A stretch of 64,000 nt of DNA. It comes from Roseburia intestinalis L1-82. Lineage in GTDB: Bacteria > Bacillota > Clostridia > Lachnospirales > Lachnospiraceae. The position numbers and the translations under genes were made by a program. The stretch spans positions 2,178,001 through 2,242,000 of the forward strand of contig NZ_LR027880.1 in NCBI RefSeq assembly GCF_900537995.1. The letters run 5' to 3'. The notes under the pieces were generated by a model. The model made no database searches. It was given only the letters and a program-made list of their open reading frames with translations, and had not been told where the DNA came from. Shown here piece after piece: positions 17,151 through 24,953 of the stretch. Position 1 is the stretch's first letter; every line of letters starts with the position of its first letter.

Positions 17151-17654
17151 CTATGCTATCAAATTTTTATTGAAACGATAGCCGACGCCCCATACCGTCT
17201 GTATATAGATTGGCTTACTTGGGTTATCCTCTATCTTCTCCCGGATATTCCGGATATGGCTCATGACGATGTTGTAATCACCGGAATAGGATTCCTTCCA
17301 CACAATGTCATAAATCTGTTCCTTGCTGAACACTATTCCCGAATGCTTTGCAAGAAGCTTCAAGATTTCAAACTCGGTATAGGTAAGATCTATCTCCTGA
17401 TTCTCCCGAATTATCACCCGTTGAACCTCGTCAATCAGAAGACCTTTGAAATTCAACAGATGATTATTCAAATCTGACATCTGAGTAATTTCATCTCTGG
17501 TATTTATAAACGATAGTATGCGGTTCATCATAGCATCCTCATTATCCTCAAATGTCAGAACTAACATTTTCCCATACACATCACCTGCCTTATTACATTT
17601 ATCTACTGCTAAAGCTCTGGTCAATACAAAAGAATAATTCCTATATCCAACCAA
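17151..17654 (-). CDS. Winged-helix (OmpR-type) regulator lacking a receiver domain
   Basis: The 167-aa frame ends with a complete OmpR/PhoB winged helix: EIDLTYTEFEILKLLAKHSG, recognition region SYSGDYNIVMSHIRNIREK and the closing hairpin YIQTVWGVGYRF. The N-terminal 60 residues (MLVLTFEDNEDAMMNRILSF) do not form a receiver domain. No good ribosome site precedes the first ATG, and the ATG at the MLVLTF position is equally possible. It is the better-preserved copy of the DNA at 1-515. It may be a truncated response regulator or a stand-alone DNA-binding protein. Confidence 0.55.
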   Translation of the reverse strand: MVGYRNYSFVLTRALAVDKCNKAGDVYGKMLVLTFEDNEDAMMNRILSFINTRDEITQMSDLNNHLLNFKGLLIDEVQRVIIRENQEIDLTYTEFEILKLLAKHSGIVFSKEQIYDIVWKESYSGDYNIVMSHIRNIREKIEDNPSKPIYIQTVWGVGYRFNKNLIA

Positions 17655-17725
17655 ACAATGTGGTACTTGCTATTTGATCTTTCTTATTTATTTTTCCTAT
17701 ATGCTATAAAGGAAATTATTTTTCC
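17211..17725. repeat. Second copy of the segment at 1-515
   Basis: Position n of the window aligns with 17210+n with no net gap, from 1 to about 515, at about 85-90% identity by eye. The repeat covers the winged-helix coding part and the last codons of the 92-aa gene. In this copy the frame of the regulator is open, while the first copy has a TAG. Confidence 0.8.
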
Positions 17726-17759
17726 GGTTGTTCCAAACTGCTATCCTCTTAACAATTTG

Positions 17760-17864
17760 TTATTCTGCAACTCTATACCCTGTTTTTGACAACAGCTCTA
17801 TTGCTTTTGAAAAATTTTTTGATTTTATTAAAACATAATCCGTATTAAACGTAGATATAGCAAA
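17760..17864 (-). pseudogene. ACT-domain protein, C-terminal half, split by IS3
   Basis: The minus frame reads AISTFNTDYVLIKSKNFSKA then IELLSKTGYRVAE and a TAA at 17762-17760. This is the second half of an ACT domain; the first half lies beyond the IS3 element at 19237-19446. Removing the element and one copy of the 3-base duplication restores GIFAIST in frame. Confidence 0.75.
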
Positions 17865-17912
17865 TGATATTGTCAATATTGGTTTACACTTTTTTCACAA
17901 GGATGTTCGACT

Positions 17913-18818
17913 TTATGCTGCCTCTTGTAGTGAAGTATAGTATTGTTGCCGCTTAACCATCGGAGGTAGTCCACCATTAGCAGAGCAGATTCTCCGATTA
18001 TTCCAATAACTGATAAAATATCTCCAAATAAGAGTTTTTAACTCTTCTACAGTCATTGAGGTGGCGTCGTAGCGTCCATAAAGTAATTCTTCTTTGAATC
18101 GTGCCCACATACTTTCACATCTTGCATTGTCATGGCATCTGCCACCGGCACTGTTCATACTTTGAAGAATGCCATATTTATTGATTGCGTTACGGTACAA
18201 CTCGCTAGTATACTGTGTACCTCTGTCACTGTGAAGAATGGCACCCCGGAGCATCGGATATGCTTTATAGGCATTATCTAAGGTTTGTTCACAAAGGGTA
18301 GCTTTCATATTCGTATCCATAGCCAGACCTAACACTGCTAAATCGTAGCAGTCAAAGATAGCTGAAACATACAGTTTTCCATCGGAAGCCTTTATTTCAG
18401 TCATATCTGTAATACACTTTTCGAGAGGTTTCTCAGCTGAAAAGTCCCGCTTAATTAAATCATCTGATTTCCGAGCTTCTTTATCTGCTTTGGTAATACC
18501 GTTAGGCTTACGCTTCGGTTTATGAGTAAGACCAATTTCTTCCATGACACGATAAACAGTTCTCTCACCAGGAATGTCTACTCCTTCCGGCTGTTTGAGC
18601 TGCAACGCCTGATACATACGGATCCTTCCATATGTATCATTGCATTCATCTTCTCGGCAAATAGCAACCATCGCATCTGCCAACGGCTGATATTTCCAAG
18701 GAGTCGCTTTTGTTTTTAGATATTTATTGAATGCCTGTCTGGAAACATGAAGTGCTCTGCAATAAAAAGAATTTTTACCCTTGATCCTGCCGTCATCCGT
18801 TTTGATTGCAATAAACAT
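17913..18818 (-). CDS. IS3 transposase OrfB (DDE integrase core)
   Basis: The 301-aa protein has the rve-type DDE catalytic residues in ITDMTEI, LHSDRGTQYTS and ARCESMWARFKEELLY, and an N-terminal HTH_21 region (YGRIRMYQAL, GERTVYRVMEEIGL). Its start overlaps the orfA stop, so the full transposase may be made by frameshift, as is usual for IS3, or by coupled translation. The frame is intact. Confidence 0.92.
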   Translation of the reverse strand: MFIAIKTDDGRIKGKNSFYCRALHVSRQAFNKYLKTKATPWKYQPLADAMVAICREDECNDTYGRIRMYQALQLKQPEGVDIPGERTVYRVMEEIGLTHKPKRKPNGITKADKEARKSDDLIKRDFSAEKPLEKCITDMTEIKASDGKLYVSAIFDCYDLAVLGLAMDTNMKATLCEQTLDNAYKAYPMLRGAILHSDRGTQYTSELYRNAINKYGILQSMNSAGGRCHDNARCESMWARFKEELLYGRYDATSMTVEELKTLIWRYFISYWNNRRICSANGGLPPMVKRQQYYTSLQEAA

Positions 18819-19159
18819 TAATCTCTGTTTTTTGCTGACTTCCGACGGCTGGCTGCGAAAAAAGCACTTGCTTCCTCAAGAAATTCATTTTCTTCCTTTA
18901 AACGACGGATTTCCTTATCCTGCTCTTTCACACGTTTTCTGAGTTCGATAAGCTCATCATTAAGTGATAAAGCATTTTTAGGAGTATGGGATGCTTCTGA
19001 AGCGCTAAGGCGTCCTTCTTTAAATGCTTTTACCCAGCAGTAAATCGTGCCATCTGGTATGCCCAGTTCTTTAGCTGCTTTGGCTCCGCCTATTTCCTGA
19101 GCAAGCTTAACTGCCTGTGCTTTGTATTCGTTGTCATAGGTTCTTTGATTTCGTGCCAT
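18818..19159 (-). CDS. IS3 transposase OrfA (HTH protein)
   Basis: This 113-aa protein has the OrfA helix-turn-helix (YKAQAVKLAQEIGGAKAAKE, then LGIPDGTIYCWVKAFKEG) and a leucine-zipper-like C-terminal coil (IELRKRVKEQDKEIRRLKEE). AGGAG precedes the ATG. It binds the element ends and forms the DNA-binding part of OrfAB. Confidence 0.92.
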   Translation of the reverse strand: MARNQRTYDNEYKAQAVKLAQEIGGAKAAKELGIPDGTIYCWVKAFKEGRLSASEASHTPKNALSLNDELIELRKRVKEQDKEIRRLKEENEFLEEASAFFAASRRKSAKNRD

Positions 19160-19236
19160 AATGTTTTCTCCTGTTCTCGTATTGATTATATCAAAATCCT
19201 TGAGAATGTGGTGTCAACTTTTATGATACAACATCA

Positions 19237-19446
19237 AAAAATGCCTATATTATTTTCTGCCATCAGGCAAGATATTTTTAAAAGGATTCCGATTAAGGAA
19301 AAATCCAATGTTCCCTGTATTCTGAATGCCTTCCATTCATCATCTCTCTGTCCTCCTTGAGATATAGAATCGAAATCCTTTTCTGCAATTACTCTTAATC
19401 TGAACTTCTTTCCTTTTGCAAAAGGAGTGAATAAAGCCTTTCCCTC
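19237..19446 (-). pseudogene. ACT-domain protein, N-terminal part, split by IS3
   Basis: The minus frame is open from 19446 and reads FRLRVIAEKDFDS, then DDEWKAFRIQGTLDFSLIGI and LLKISCLMAENNIGIF up to the IS3 end. WKAFRIQGTLDFSLIGIL is characteristic of short ACT-domain proteins. No start codon with a ribosome site is visible in the upstream part, so the gene was perhaps already decayed there. The rest is at 17760-17864. Confidence 0.65.
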
Positions 19447-19454
19447 TTATTCAC
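19427..19454 (-). terminator. Hairpin after the 168-aa gene
   Basis: GTGAATAA (19427-19434) pairs with TTATTCAC (19447-19454). On the minus strand it follows the stop codon at 19476 and is followed by TCCTTTTG, itself part of the palindrome TCCTTTTGCAAAAGGA (19411-19426). It is a likely terminator for the second sensor operon. Confidence 0.45.
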
Positions 19455-19475
19455 CCACTCATATTCATAATTTGT

Positions 19476-19982
19476 TTAAGAAATTACTGCATTCTTTCTC
19501 CTGTATGTATCATTATCTTTATGGCTTAACTCCCCCTCAATCTGAGCCAGCTTTTTCTCCAATACCTTAACCTTTTCTTTGTCCCCCGCCGCAGCCTTTA
19601 TCTGCTGTTCAAGCTGTTCCTTTTCCTCCTTGAGTTTCTCAATCTCTCTGTCAACATTATCTGTATTTGTCGTACATTTCTCTGCCTTTTTCGCTGGCTC
19701 CTCCTTTGGTTGAACATCTTTCGCCTTTGCGACTCTCTTAGGATCATCATACATTACTTTTGGATTACCATTTTCATCTTGCCCTAAACGATACAGACCA
19801 CTTGGCTTGCTACCAGATTTTTCGCTACTAATATACTCGTCCTTTGGAACGGGAATACCTTCGTTTTTATCCTCCCCCCTTTGATCTTGTGAAGCTTCTT
19901 TTACTTTATCCTGCCCTGTCTGTACCCTATCTAAATACTCATTTTTGTAATCCTTATAATTACTGCTTATTTCCATTGACAT
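19476..19982 (-). CDS. Unknown 168-aa coiled-coil protein after second sensor pair
   Basis: AAGGAGG lies seven bases before the ATG. The protein begins MSMEISSNYKDYKNEYLDRV and ends with a strong coiled coil (about residues 110-155, EIEKLKEEKEQLEQQIKAAA). The middle has a Pro/Gly-rich part, SGLYRLGQDENGNPKVMYDD. It lacks a signal peptide. The N-terminal style and its place directly after a LytTR/GHKL pair parallel the 277-aa protein at 3914-4747. No known family is certain. Confidence 0.65.
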   Translation of the reverse strand: MSMEISSNYKDYKNEYLDRVQTGQDKVKEASQDQRGEDKNEGIPVPKDEYISSEKSGSKPSGLYRLGQDENGNPKVMYDDPKRVAKAKDVQPKEEPAKKAEKCTTNTDNVDREIEKLKEEKEQLEQQIKAAAGDKEKVKVLEKKLAQIEGELSHKDNDTYRRKNAVIS

Positions 19983-20054
19983 AAAACGTCCTCCTTTTCT
20001 TTAATACACTATAATGTTTTTACAATCTCTTATTCGTCATTCATATATCTGTTT

Positions 20055-21374
20055 TTAACAGATTTGTTGTGAAATGCTTTCTGATTGTTGCGGAATGATT
20101 AAAAGAACACTTAAAACAAATATATCTCCATCTATTCTTACTTCCATTGCTCCATGATATTTTTCTGCAACTGCTTTTATGTTAGCAAGTCCTGTCCCAC
20201 TGCGAATGCTCCCTCTCCCACTATGGCTATTAATTATTTCAATTAAAAGAAAATCACCTTGCACTTTTCCTGTTATGTGAATATATTTCTGATTATCATG
20301 GGGCACTCGGTTACAAGCTGAGATAGCGTTATCTAATGCATTAGAAAAAATAATACAAAAGTCAATATCAGCAATTCCACATGGATATGGAGAAATAAAT
20401 GAACATTGTACTTCTATCTGATTGCTCTTAGCTATCCCTAACTTATTTCCAATTAAAATATCAAGTACAGGGTTATTTGTACTTACCGGAAATGACATAT
20501 CTGCTGTTAAATTTTCCATATCACTCATATACTGCAATGCTGTATCTATATCGCCATTCTGTACCAATTCTTTGACAATAGATATATGATTTTTCACATC
20601 ATGTCGAAATGCTTTTGTTTTCTCATAACGTACTTTTGATTCTTCCACATACTGATTTAAAGAATGTTTTTCCAGTTCTAATAAAGATAGCTCTCTGCTC
20701 AATTTAAAACTATCCACTAATTTTTTATACGCAAACATGATGCAAAACAGACTGGCTATCCCCAATATCTGTATAAACAGTAATGGAAACGGACTTATGC
20801 TAGGTAAACTCCCATCTGCTTGTATCGTAATCGTATGTCCATAAATATTTGAACTAATATATTCACTTACCAAAAAAATCACTAAAGTCGGTATTAAAAT
20901 CAGAAGAACATATTTTGCCCCAACGTTTTCATCATATGAAAAATTTTTATTTATGACCTGATAACACAAAACAGATGTAACAAGAGCTAAAATACTGCTC
21001 ATTACCATAAATAAAACGCTAACCGCTTTAGGATTTTCCTGAAAAAACAAGGGAGATAAAATACACGAAATCGAATTAAAAACTCCATAGCATAAGTGCA
21101 TTATTTCAATCATTACAACTGCATATAACCCGACAAATATATTGTATGTTCTACATATAAAAAATCCTCCTGCCATCAACAGCAGAACATATACCAATAA
21201 TTCCATAATACTGCCGGTTGGAAAAAACATCATAATCGTCATTCCAAGAAAGGCAAACAATATATAATAAATAAACTTTACCTTTTTCTTAAGAAATCTG
21301 GTAAAGAAATGAAAAACCGTCAACATTTCAATGCTTCCCATAATATATACATTGAAAATATCTAATCCATCCAT
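20055..21374 (-). CDS. Sensor histidine kinase, GHKL/AgrC type (second copy)
   Basis: The 439-aa protein has about six membrane segments in residues 5-215, a linker coil, the phospho-acceptor region FRHDVKNHISIVKELVQNGD (His near 256) and a GHKL ATPase domain (FSNALDNAISACNR, GTGLANIKAVAEKYHG). It starts four bases after the stop of the regulator gene. The pair parallels the first sensor operon in order and type but is clearly diverged, so it is an old paralogue and not a recent copy. Confidence 0.9.
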   Translation of the reverse strand: MDGLDIFNVYIMGSIEMLTVFHFFTRFLKKKVKFIYYILFAFLGMTIMMFFPTGSIMELLVYVLLLMAGGFFICRTYNIFVGLYAVVMIEIMHLCYGVFNSISCILSPLFFQENPKAVSVLFMVMSSILALVTSVLCYQVINKNFSYDENVGAKYVLLILIPTLVIFLVSEYISSNIYGHTITIQADGSLPSISPFPLLFIQILGIASLFCIMFAYKKLVDSFKLSRELSLLELEKHSLNQYVEESKVRYEKTKAFRHDVKNHISIVKELVQNGDIDTALQYMSDMENLTADMSFPVSTNNPVLDILIGNKLGIAKSNQIEVQCSFISPYPCGIADIDFCIIFSNALDNAISACNRVPHDNQKYIHITGKVQGDFLLIEIINSHSGRGSIRSGTGLANIKAVAEKYHGAMEVRIDGDIFVLSVLLIIPQQSESISQQIC

Positions 21375-21378
21375 TCTT

Positions 21379-22089
21379 TCACACTCTCCGTTCCTTCATA
21401 TATTTCAAAACAACACTTGAAAATTCCTTGCTCCGTAAGCGTGATACAGGTATCTGTTTGTCATTTATCATATACGCCATCCCATTTTTATAACTTTTCA
21501 GATGGCTCAAATTAATTAAATAACTTCTATGGCATTTAAAAAATCTCCCATCTAGTTTTGTTTCAAGATTTTCAATTCTGTCATAGTAATCAATAACTTC
21601 CTCCGTTTTTAGATGCAGATATATTTTTCTGTCTATAATTTCACAAAAAACAATGTCATCAAAGGCAATAATATTACTCTCGTATCCCTTTTGGACAAGC
21701 AAACTTGCGTCTTTTGCATTTTGCATAGCAGAAAATAATCTCTCCATCGTTTTTTCAAAGCATTCTTCTTCAATCGGTTTTACCAGATAATCATATGCCT
21801 GGACTTCAAAGGATTGAAACACCATTTCCTTTAGAACTGTTATAAAAATTAGGTATCCTTTATAATTTTGACTACGCATCTTCCTTGCAGTTTCCATCCC
21901 ATCTATTCCATCCATTTGAATATCTAAGAACAGAATATCTATATTTTTGTTGTGTCTCAGTAATTCCTCACCACTCCCGAATTGTGAAACAGTTATTTCT
22001 ACGTTTTTTCTATGAAAAAAATCAAATACCAGCTTTTTGATTTTATCTAATATGTATTTTTCATCATCACAAATTGCTATGTTAATCAC
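21379..22089 (-). CDS. LytTR-family response regulator (second copy)
   Basis: The 236-aa protein starts with GTG (AGAGGTGG upstream) and has the receiver acidic pair (ICDDEK), phospho-acceptor D56 in ILFLDIQMDG and K in YLVKPIE, then a LytTR domain (FFKCHRSYLINLSHL, QIPVSRLRSKEF). It would bind direct repeats upstream of its target promoters. A promoter with 10-bp repeats lies at 22145-22184. Confidence 0.92.
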   Translation of the reverse strand: MINIAICDDEKYILDKIKKLVFDFFHRKNVEITVSQFGSGEELLRHNKNIDILFLDIQMDGIDGMETARKMRSQNYKGYLIFITVLKEMVFQSFEVQAYDYLVKPIEEECFEKTMERLFSAMQNAKDASLLVQKGYESNIIAFDDIVFCEIIDRKIYLHLKTEEVIDYYDRIENLETKLDGRFFKCHRSYLINLSHLKSYKNGMAYMINDKQIPVSRLRSKEFSSVVLKYMKERRV

Positions 22090-22144
22090 ACGACCACCTC
22101 TTTCCTTAAAAAATTTATTTTAGCATCTATCCTCAAGTGAAACA

Positions 22145-22184
22145 ATTATAATGCTTTGAAATGTAACTGTAATGATGTGTAATG
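22145..22184 (-). promoter_or_regulatory. Promoter of the second regulator gene
   Basis: On the minus strand ATTACA (22173-22168) and TATAAT (22150-22145) are 17 bases apart. TGTAATG on the plus strand is repeated at 22168-22174 and 22178-22184, ten bases apart, and overlaps the -35. This may be the operator of the LytTR protein itself. Confidence 0.5.
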
Positions 22185-22227
22185 CTGAATAGTCTAATAA
22201 ATATATCGGTGAAGTTCAATAGTCATC

Positions 22228-22326
22228 CGAGATTCCCGTTTTGTAAACGAGTTTCACATTTTGAAAGCGACCTGCAAATTTTGTACCCGACTTTCCACTT
22301 TTGTAATGACTTTCCCGTTTTTTCCC
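22228..22326. repeat. Five tandem repeats of about 20 bp at the IS30-like left end
   Basis: Units start at 22228, 22248, 22268, 22288 and 22307, with the consensus CGAxTTTCCxxTTTTGTAA. Conserved CGA at the start and TTTTGTA near the end keep the helical phase of two turns. They lie between the terminal repeat and the transposase stop codon. Confidence 0.8.
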
Positions 22327-22476
22327 TTGCTTTTATGATATAATCACCTTATGGCAGAGTATTTTTTTGCACAAAAACCGGACGTCAGTTTTGGCTTACA
22401 AATTTTGCAAGCCATAATTCACGTCTTCTGCTGTTCCTATTTCAGCCGGCGGTCTGTGCTTTATTCTGTCTTCTGG

Positions 22477-23781
22477 TTACTTTTTGAGAAGTCTTGCGGT
22501 GAGGTTGATGTCTTTGGCTGCAACCTCGTGGCATCTAAGCCTCTCCGCCAGGTCTTCTCCATAATAAAAGCTGAACGCTTCATACGGACTTTTTCCGTTC
22601 AGTTTCTTTCTCCGGTAGGAATTGATATGGTTCATCATCAGCTCTACGTCTGCCTGCGTCAGTTCATCAAAGCTTCTTCCTTTCGGCAGGATCCTGCGTA
22701 TAAATTCATGTCCCACCTCGATCTCTGCTTTCTGGTACGGCGCACTTGGATTGCAGTAATAGATCCTCGTCCTTTGAAATCCTTTTCCATCCGGTCCGTT
22801 CTCTATACACCTGGGATTGGAAAACTCACTTCCGTTATCCGTCAGGATGACCGGAAACAGCTTCCTAAAATCCTGCCCTCCCAGCCGGTGGTACAGTTCA
22901 TCATAAATATCTATCACTGACTTTGAGGTGTTCGCTTCCCGCAGGAACCCCAGCATCAGTGACACATTTACAAAATATATCGTCAGCAGGACTTTCCCTC
23001 CCTTGCTGCCGATCACGGAATCCATCTGCACCACTGCTGTGTCCGGATGCTGTTCCATATATACTTCGTAATCATGATAATTCCTTCCCACACGGCATCC
23101 ACGGTCTACTTTCAGCTCCGGTTTTTTATATCTCGGACGGTACTTTACCTTTCTTGGCAGGTCTATGTTCCTGATATCAAACAGGCATCCATCCACGTAG
23201 TTGTAGAGGGTCTTTTCACTGCACATCAGTTCATCCTTATGTGTCAGGTAGATCTGATGGATAGACTGCCCCTGTTTTACCAACGGCACCAGGATTTCAT
23301 TGAGTCTGGCGATTTCCCCTTCCGTAGCAAGGATCCCGCTTCGGGATTCCGATATCTTATCCGTTGCCCGCCTCTGGGCTCCCAGAGCATCGTAAACAGT
23401 TTTTGTCAGCGTACACTTCTTTACTTCACTGCATCCGTTGCATACATATGGCGGTTTAAAGCGATGGGTACATATTTCTTCTTCATAATGCTCGCAGTAA
23501 CGGTTGCATATGAGTTCACACTGTTTACAGACAGCTACCAGTGGATGCCTGCAGTCATTTGTCCCACATACTTTTTTCCTCTTACATGCTTTTCTGTACT
23601 TGCAGGTATTATGCGGGTAACTTCCATAACCGGTGTCCTGTTCGATGGAATAGTTCCTGATCTCCTTTGTGATGGTAGTCCTGTCCCTTCCCAGTTTCTC
23701 TCCAAGCTCTGTGAAAGTCATGTGCTCCTTTAGTCCGCTTTCTATCTCCAGCCGGTCCTCATAATTTAAGAACTTTGCCAT
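22477..23781 (-). CDS. IS30-family transposase
   Basis: The ATG at 23781 has AAAGGAGA six bases upstream. The 434-aa protein has the IS30 HTH (YEDRLEIESGLKEHMTFTEL and LGRDRTTITKEIR), a long cysteine-rich region (about residues 50-120, more than ten Cys) that may bind zinc, and a DDE core with VVQMDSVIG, ILTDNGSEFS and KAEIEVGHEFIRR. It is full length and looks active. Confidence 0.93.
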   Translation of the reverse strand: MAKFLNYEDRLEIESGLKEHMTFTELGEKLGRDRTTITKEIRNYSIEQDTGYGSYPHNTCKYRKACKRKKVCGTNDCRHPLVAVCKQCELICNRYCEHYEEEICTHRFKPPYVCNGCSEVKKCTLTKTVYDALGAQRRATDKISESRSGILATEGEIARLNEILVPLVKQGQSIHQIYLTHKDELMCSEKTLYNYVDGCLFDIRNIDLPRKVKYRPRYKKPELKVDRGCRVGRNYHDYEVYMEQHPDTAVVQMDSVIGSKGGKVLLTIYFVNVSLMLGFLREANTSKSVIDIYDELYHRLGGQDFRKLFPVILTDNGSEFSNPRCIENGPDGKGFQRTRIYYCNPSAPYQKAEIEVGHEFIRRILPKGRSFDELTQADVELMMNHINSYRRKKLNGKSPYEAFSFYYGEDLAERLRCHEVAAKDINLTARLLKK

Positions 23782-24074
23782 ACTGTCTCCTTTCCCCGCC
23801 AGCTGCTGAAGTTCTGTTAAAAAACAGGAAGAACATTTCTGCTCTTCCTGCATTTGTATCGTCACTTTCACTGCTGTAATTTATTCTGTTTGTAATCAAC
23901 TTTCCCCCTCACACGGGAATTTCAAAAAACTATTGAGGTATATCGGTGAATTCTTATCAACTTTAAATTTGCCTATTGTTTTCGTCTGAATTGATTTTCT
24001 CCATCGCAACCTTGCCTGTTTCCTCTGCTCGTCACTTAATCTTCTCTGCTTACGATAACCACATAACAGGAAAA

Positions 24075-24096
24075 AGCAGATAGATTGCTACCTGCT
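24075..24096 (-). terminator. Terminator after the conjugation operon
   Basis: AGCAGATAG (24075-24083) pairs with CTACCTGCT (24088-24096), with one mismatch. On the minus strand it is followed by TTTTT. It lies 15 bases after the stop of the 277-aa gene at 24111. Confidence 0.6.
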
Positions 24097-24110
24097 CTTT
24101 CCATAAACCT

Positions 24111-24944
24111 TTATAAACTTGCTTCCTGACTCTTGGTCTTTGATTTTTCCGGTTCTTTCTTCTGCTGTTCCGATTTCACTTTCATCTGTGACAGCTTTTC
24201 CTTGACGGACACCCTGCTTTTTTCCTTATCCTTTCCGGTATCCAGTCCGGCACAGATCTTATCCAGCTTCGCTACTGCACCGTCAATCCGCTCCACCTGT
24301 TTCTTTAAGGCTGAGATATGCTTCTTTACAGGCATATTCAGTACCCTTGTAAGGGCAACGCCCTCTTTTTCGTCCGACACTTCCTTTGTACCTTTTCCGG
24401 TTAAGAGCCTTCCCACGTTGGCTACGCTGTTCCCTATCTGCTTGAACTCGTCCCCGATACTGTCTATCTGGTTGGCGGTCTTTTCATAACTGGTAAGCAC
24501 ATCAACCATCTTCTCCCGGCATCCGGAAAGCACCGACTGCACACCGGAAATTCCTTTCTGAAGAACCCTGTTCATTTCCTCCCTTCCCTTTTCCTTAAAG
24601 GCGGTTACTGCCTGTGCTGCGGTGTCAATCAAATGGTCTTTCAATTCCGATAAGCGTTCTGCAAGACTGCTTACCTTCTCCTGAAGGTATGACACCTTAT
24701 CCAAAAGCTGACTTTCCGCTGCTTTCGGCTGGCTCTCCTGCATCCTTTCAAGCTGCTTCCGTACTCCTTGCAGTTCGTCCACCATAGCGGAAAGCTGTAA
24801 CTGCATCCCGGCGATATACTGCAAGACCTCCATAAAGTCCTGTGACTGCTCTTTCATGCCCTGCTGTCCCAAAAGCTCCATGAACTGCTTCATAACGTCC
24901 ATTTCCTCTGTGTTCTGTTCTTTCTTTGGTTCGTTTGCTTCCAT
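24111..24944 (-). CDS. Conserved ICE protein with long coiled coil (DUF6674-like)
   Basis: This 277-aa protein is helical throughout: MDVMKQFMELLGQQGMKEQS, then a Q/L-rich part, a segment KEKGREEMNRVLQKGISGVQ, and a tail [20 protein letters not shown] ending in SL. From memory it matches DUF6674, found after the giant helicase gene on Clostridia ICEs. It starts nine bases after the stop of that gene. The RVSVKEKL tail is shared with three other proteins of this element. Confidence 0.7.
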   Translation of the reverse strand: MEANEPKKEQNTEEMDVMKQFMELLGQQGMKEQSQDFMEVLQYIAGMQLQLSAMVDELQGVRKQLERMQESQPKAAESQLLDKVSYLQEKVSSLAERLSELKDHLIDTAAQAVTAFKEKGREEMNRVLQKGISGVQSVLSGCREKMVDVLTSYEKTANQIDSIGDEFKQIGNSVANVGRLLTGKGTKEVSDEKEGVALTRVLNMPVKKHISALKKQVERIDGAVAKLDKICAGLDTGKDKEKSRVSVKEKLSQMKVKSEQQKKEPEKSKTKSQEASL

Positions 24945-24953
24945 AGCACCCTC

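Larger units (their letters stand above)
17865..19236 (-). mobile_element. IS3-family insertion sequence with 3-bp target duplication
   Basis: The 1,372-bp element begins TGATATTGTCAATATTGG and its other end (minus strand) begins TGATGTTGTATCATAAAAG. The ends share TGATxTTGT, ACAC and CAAGGAT over about 40 bases. AAA is duplicated at 17862-17864 and 19237-19239. Both orfA and orfB are present. Its insertion broke an ACT-domain gene. Confidence 0.85.
22214..23938 (-). mobile_element. IS30-like insertion sequence flanked by 12-bp direct repeats
   Basis: The left end GTTCAATAGTCATCCGAG and the right end (minus strand) CCTCAATAGTTTTTTGAA both continue to ATTCCCG, giving imperfect 25-bp terminal inverted repeats. 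TATATCGGTGAA is present on both sides (22202-22213 and 23939-23950). The 1,725-bp element contains one transposase gene and, at its left end, five tandem 20-bp repeats. Confidence 0.75.

Noticed and set aside
22228..22326. Five 20-bp repeats as a CRISPR array
   Set aside because: There are no spacers, the units are imperfect, and they lie within an insertion sequence end.
23951..24060. Open stretch reading RKQRRLSDEQRKQARLRWRK before the IS30 element
   Set aside because: It may be the remnant of a gene broken by the IS30 insertion, but there is no start, no family match and the frame is short.
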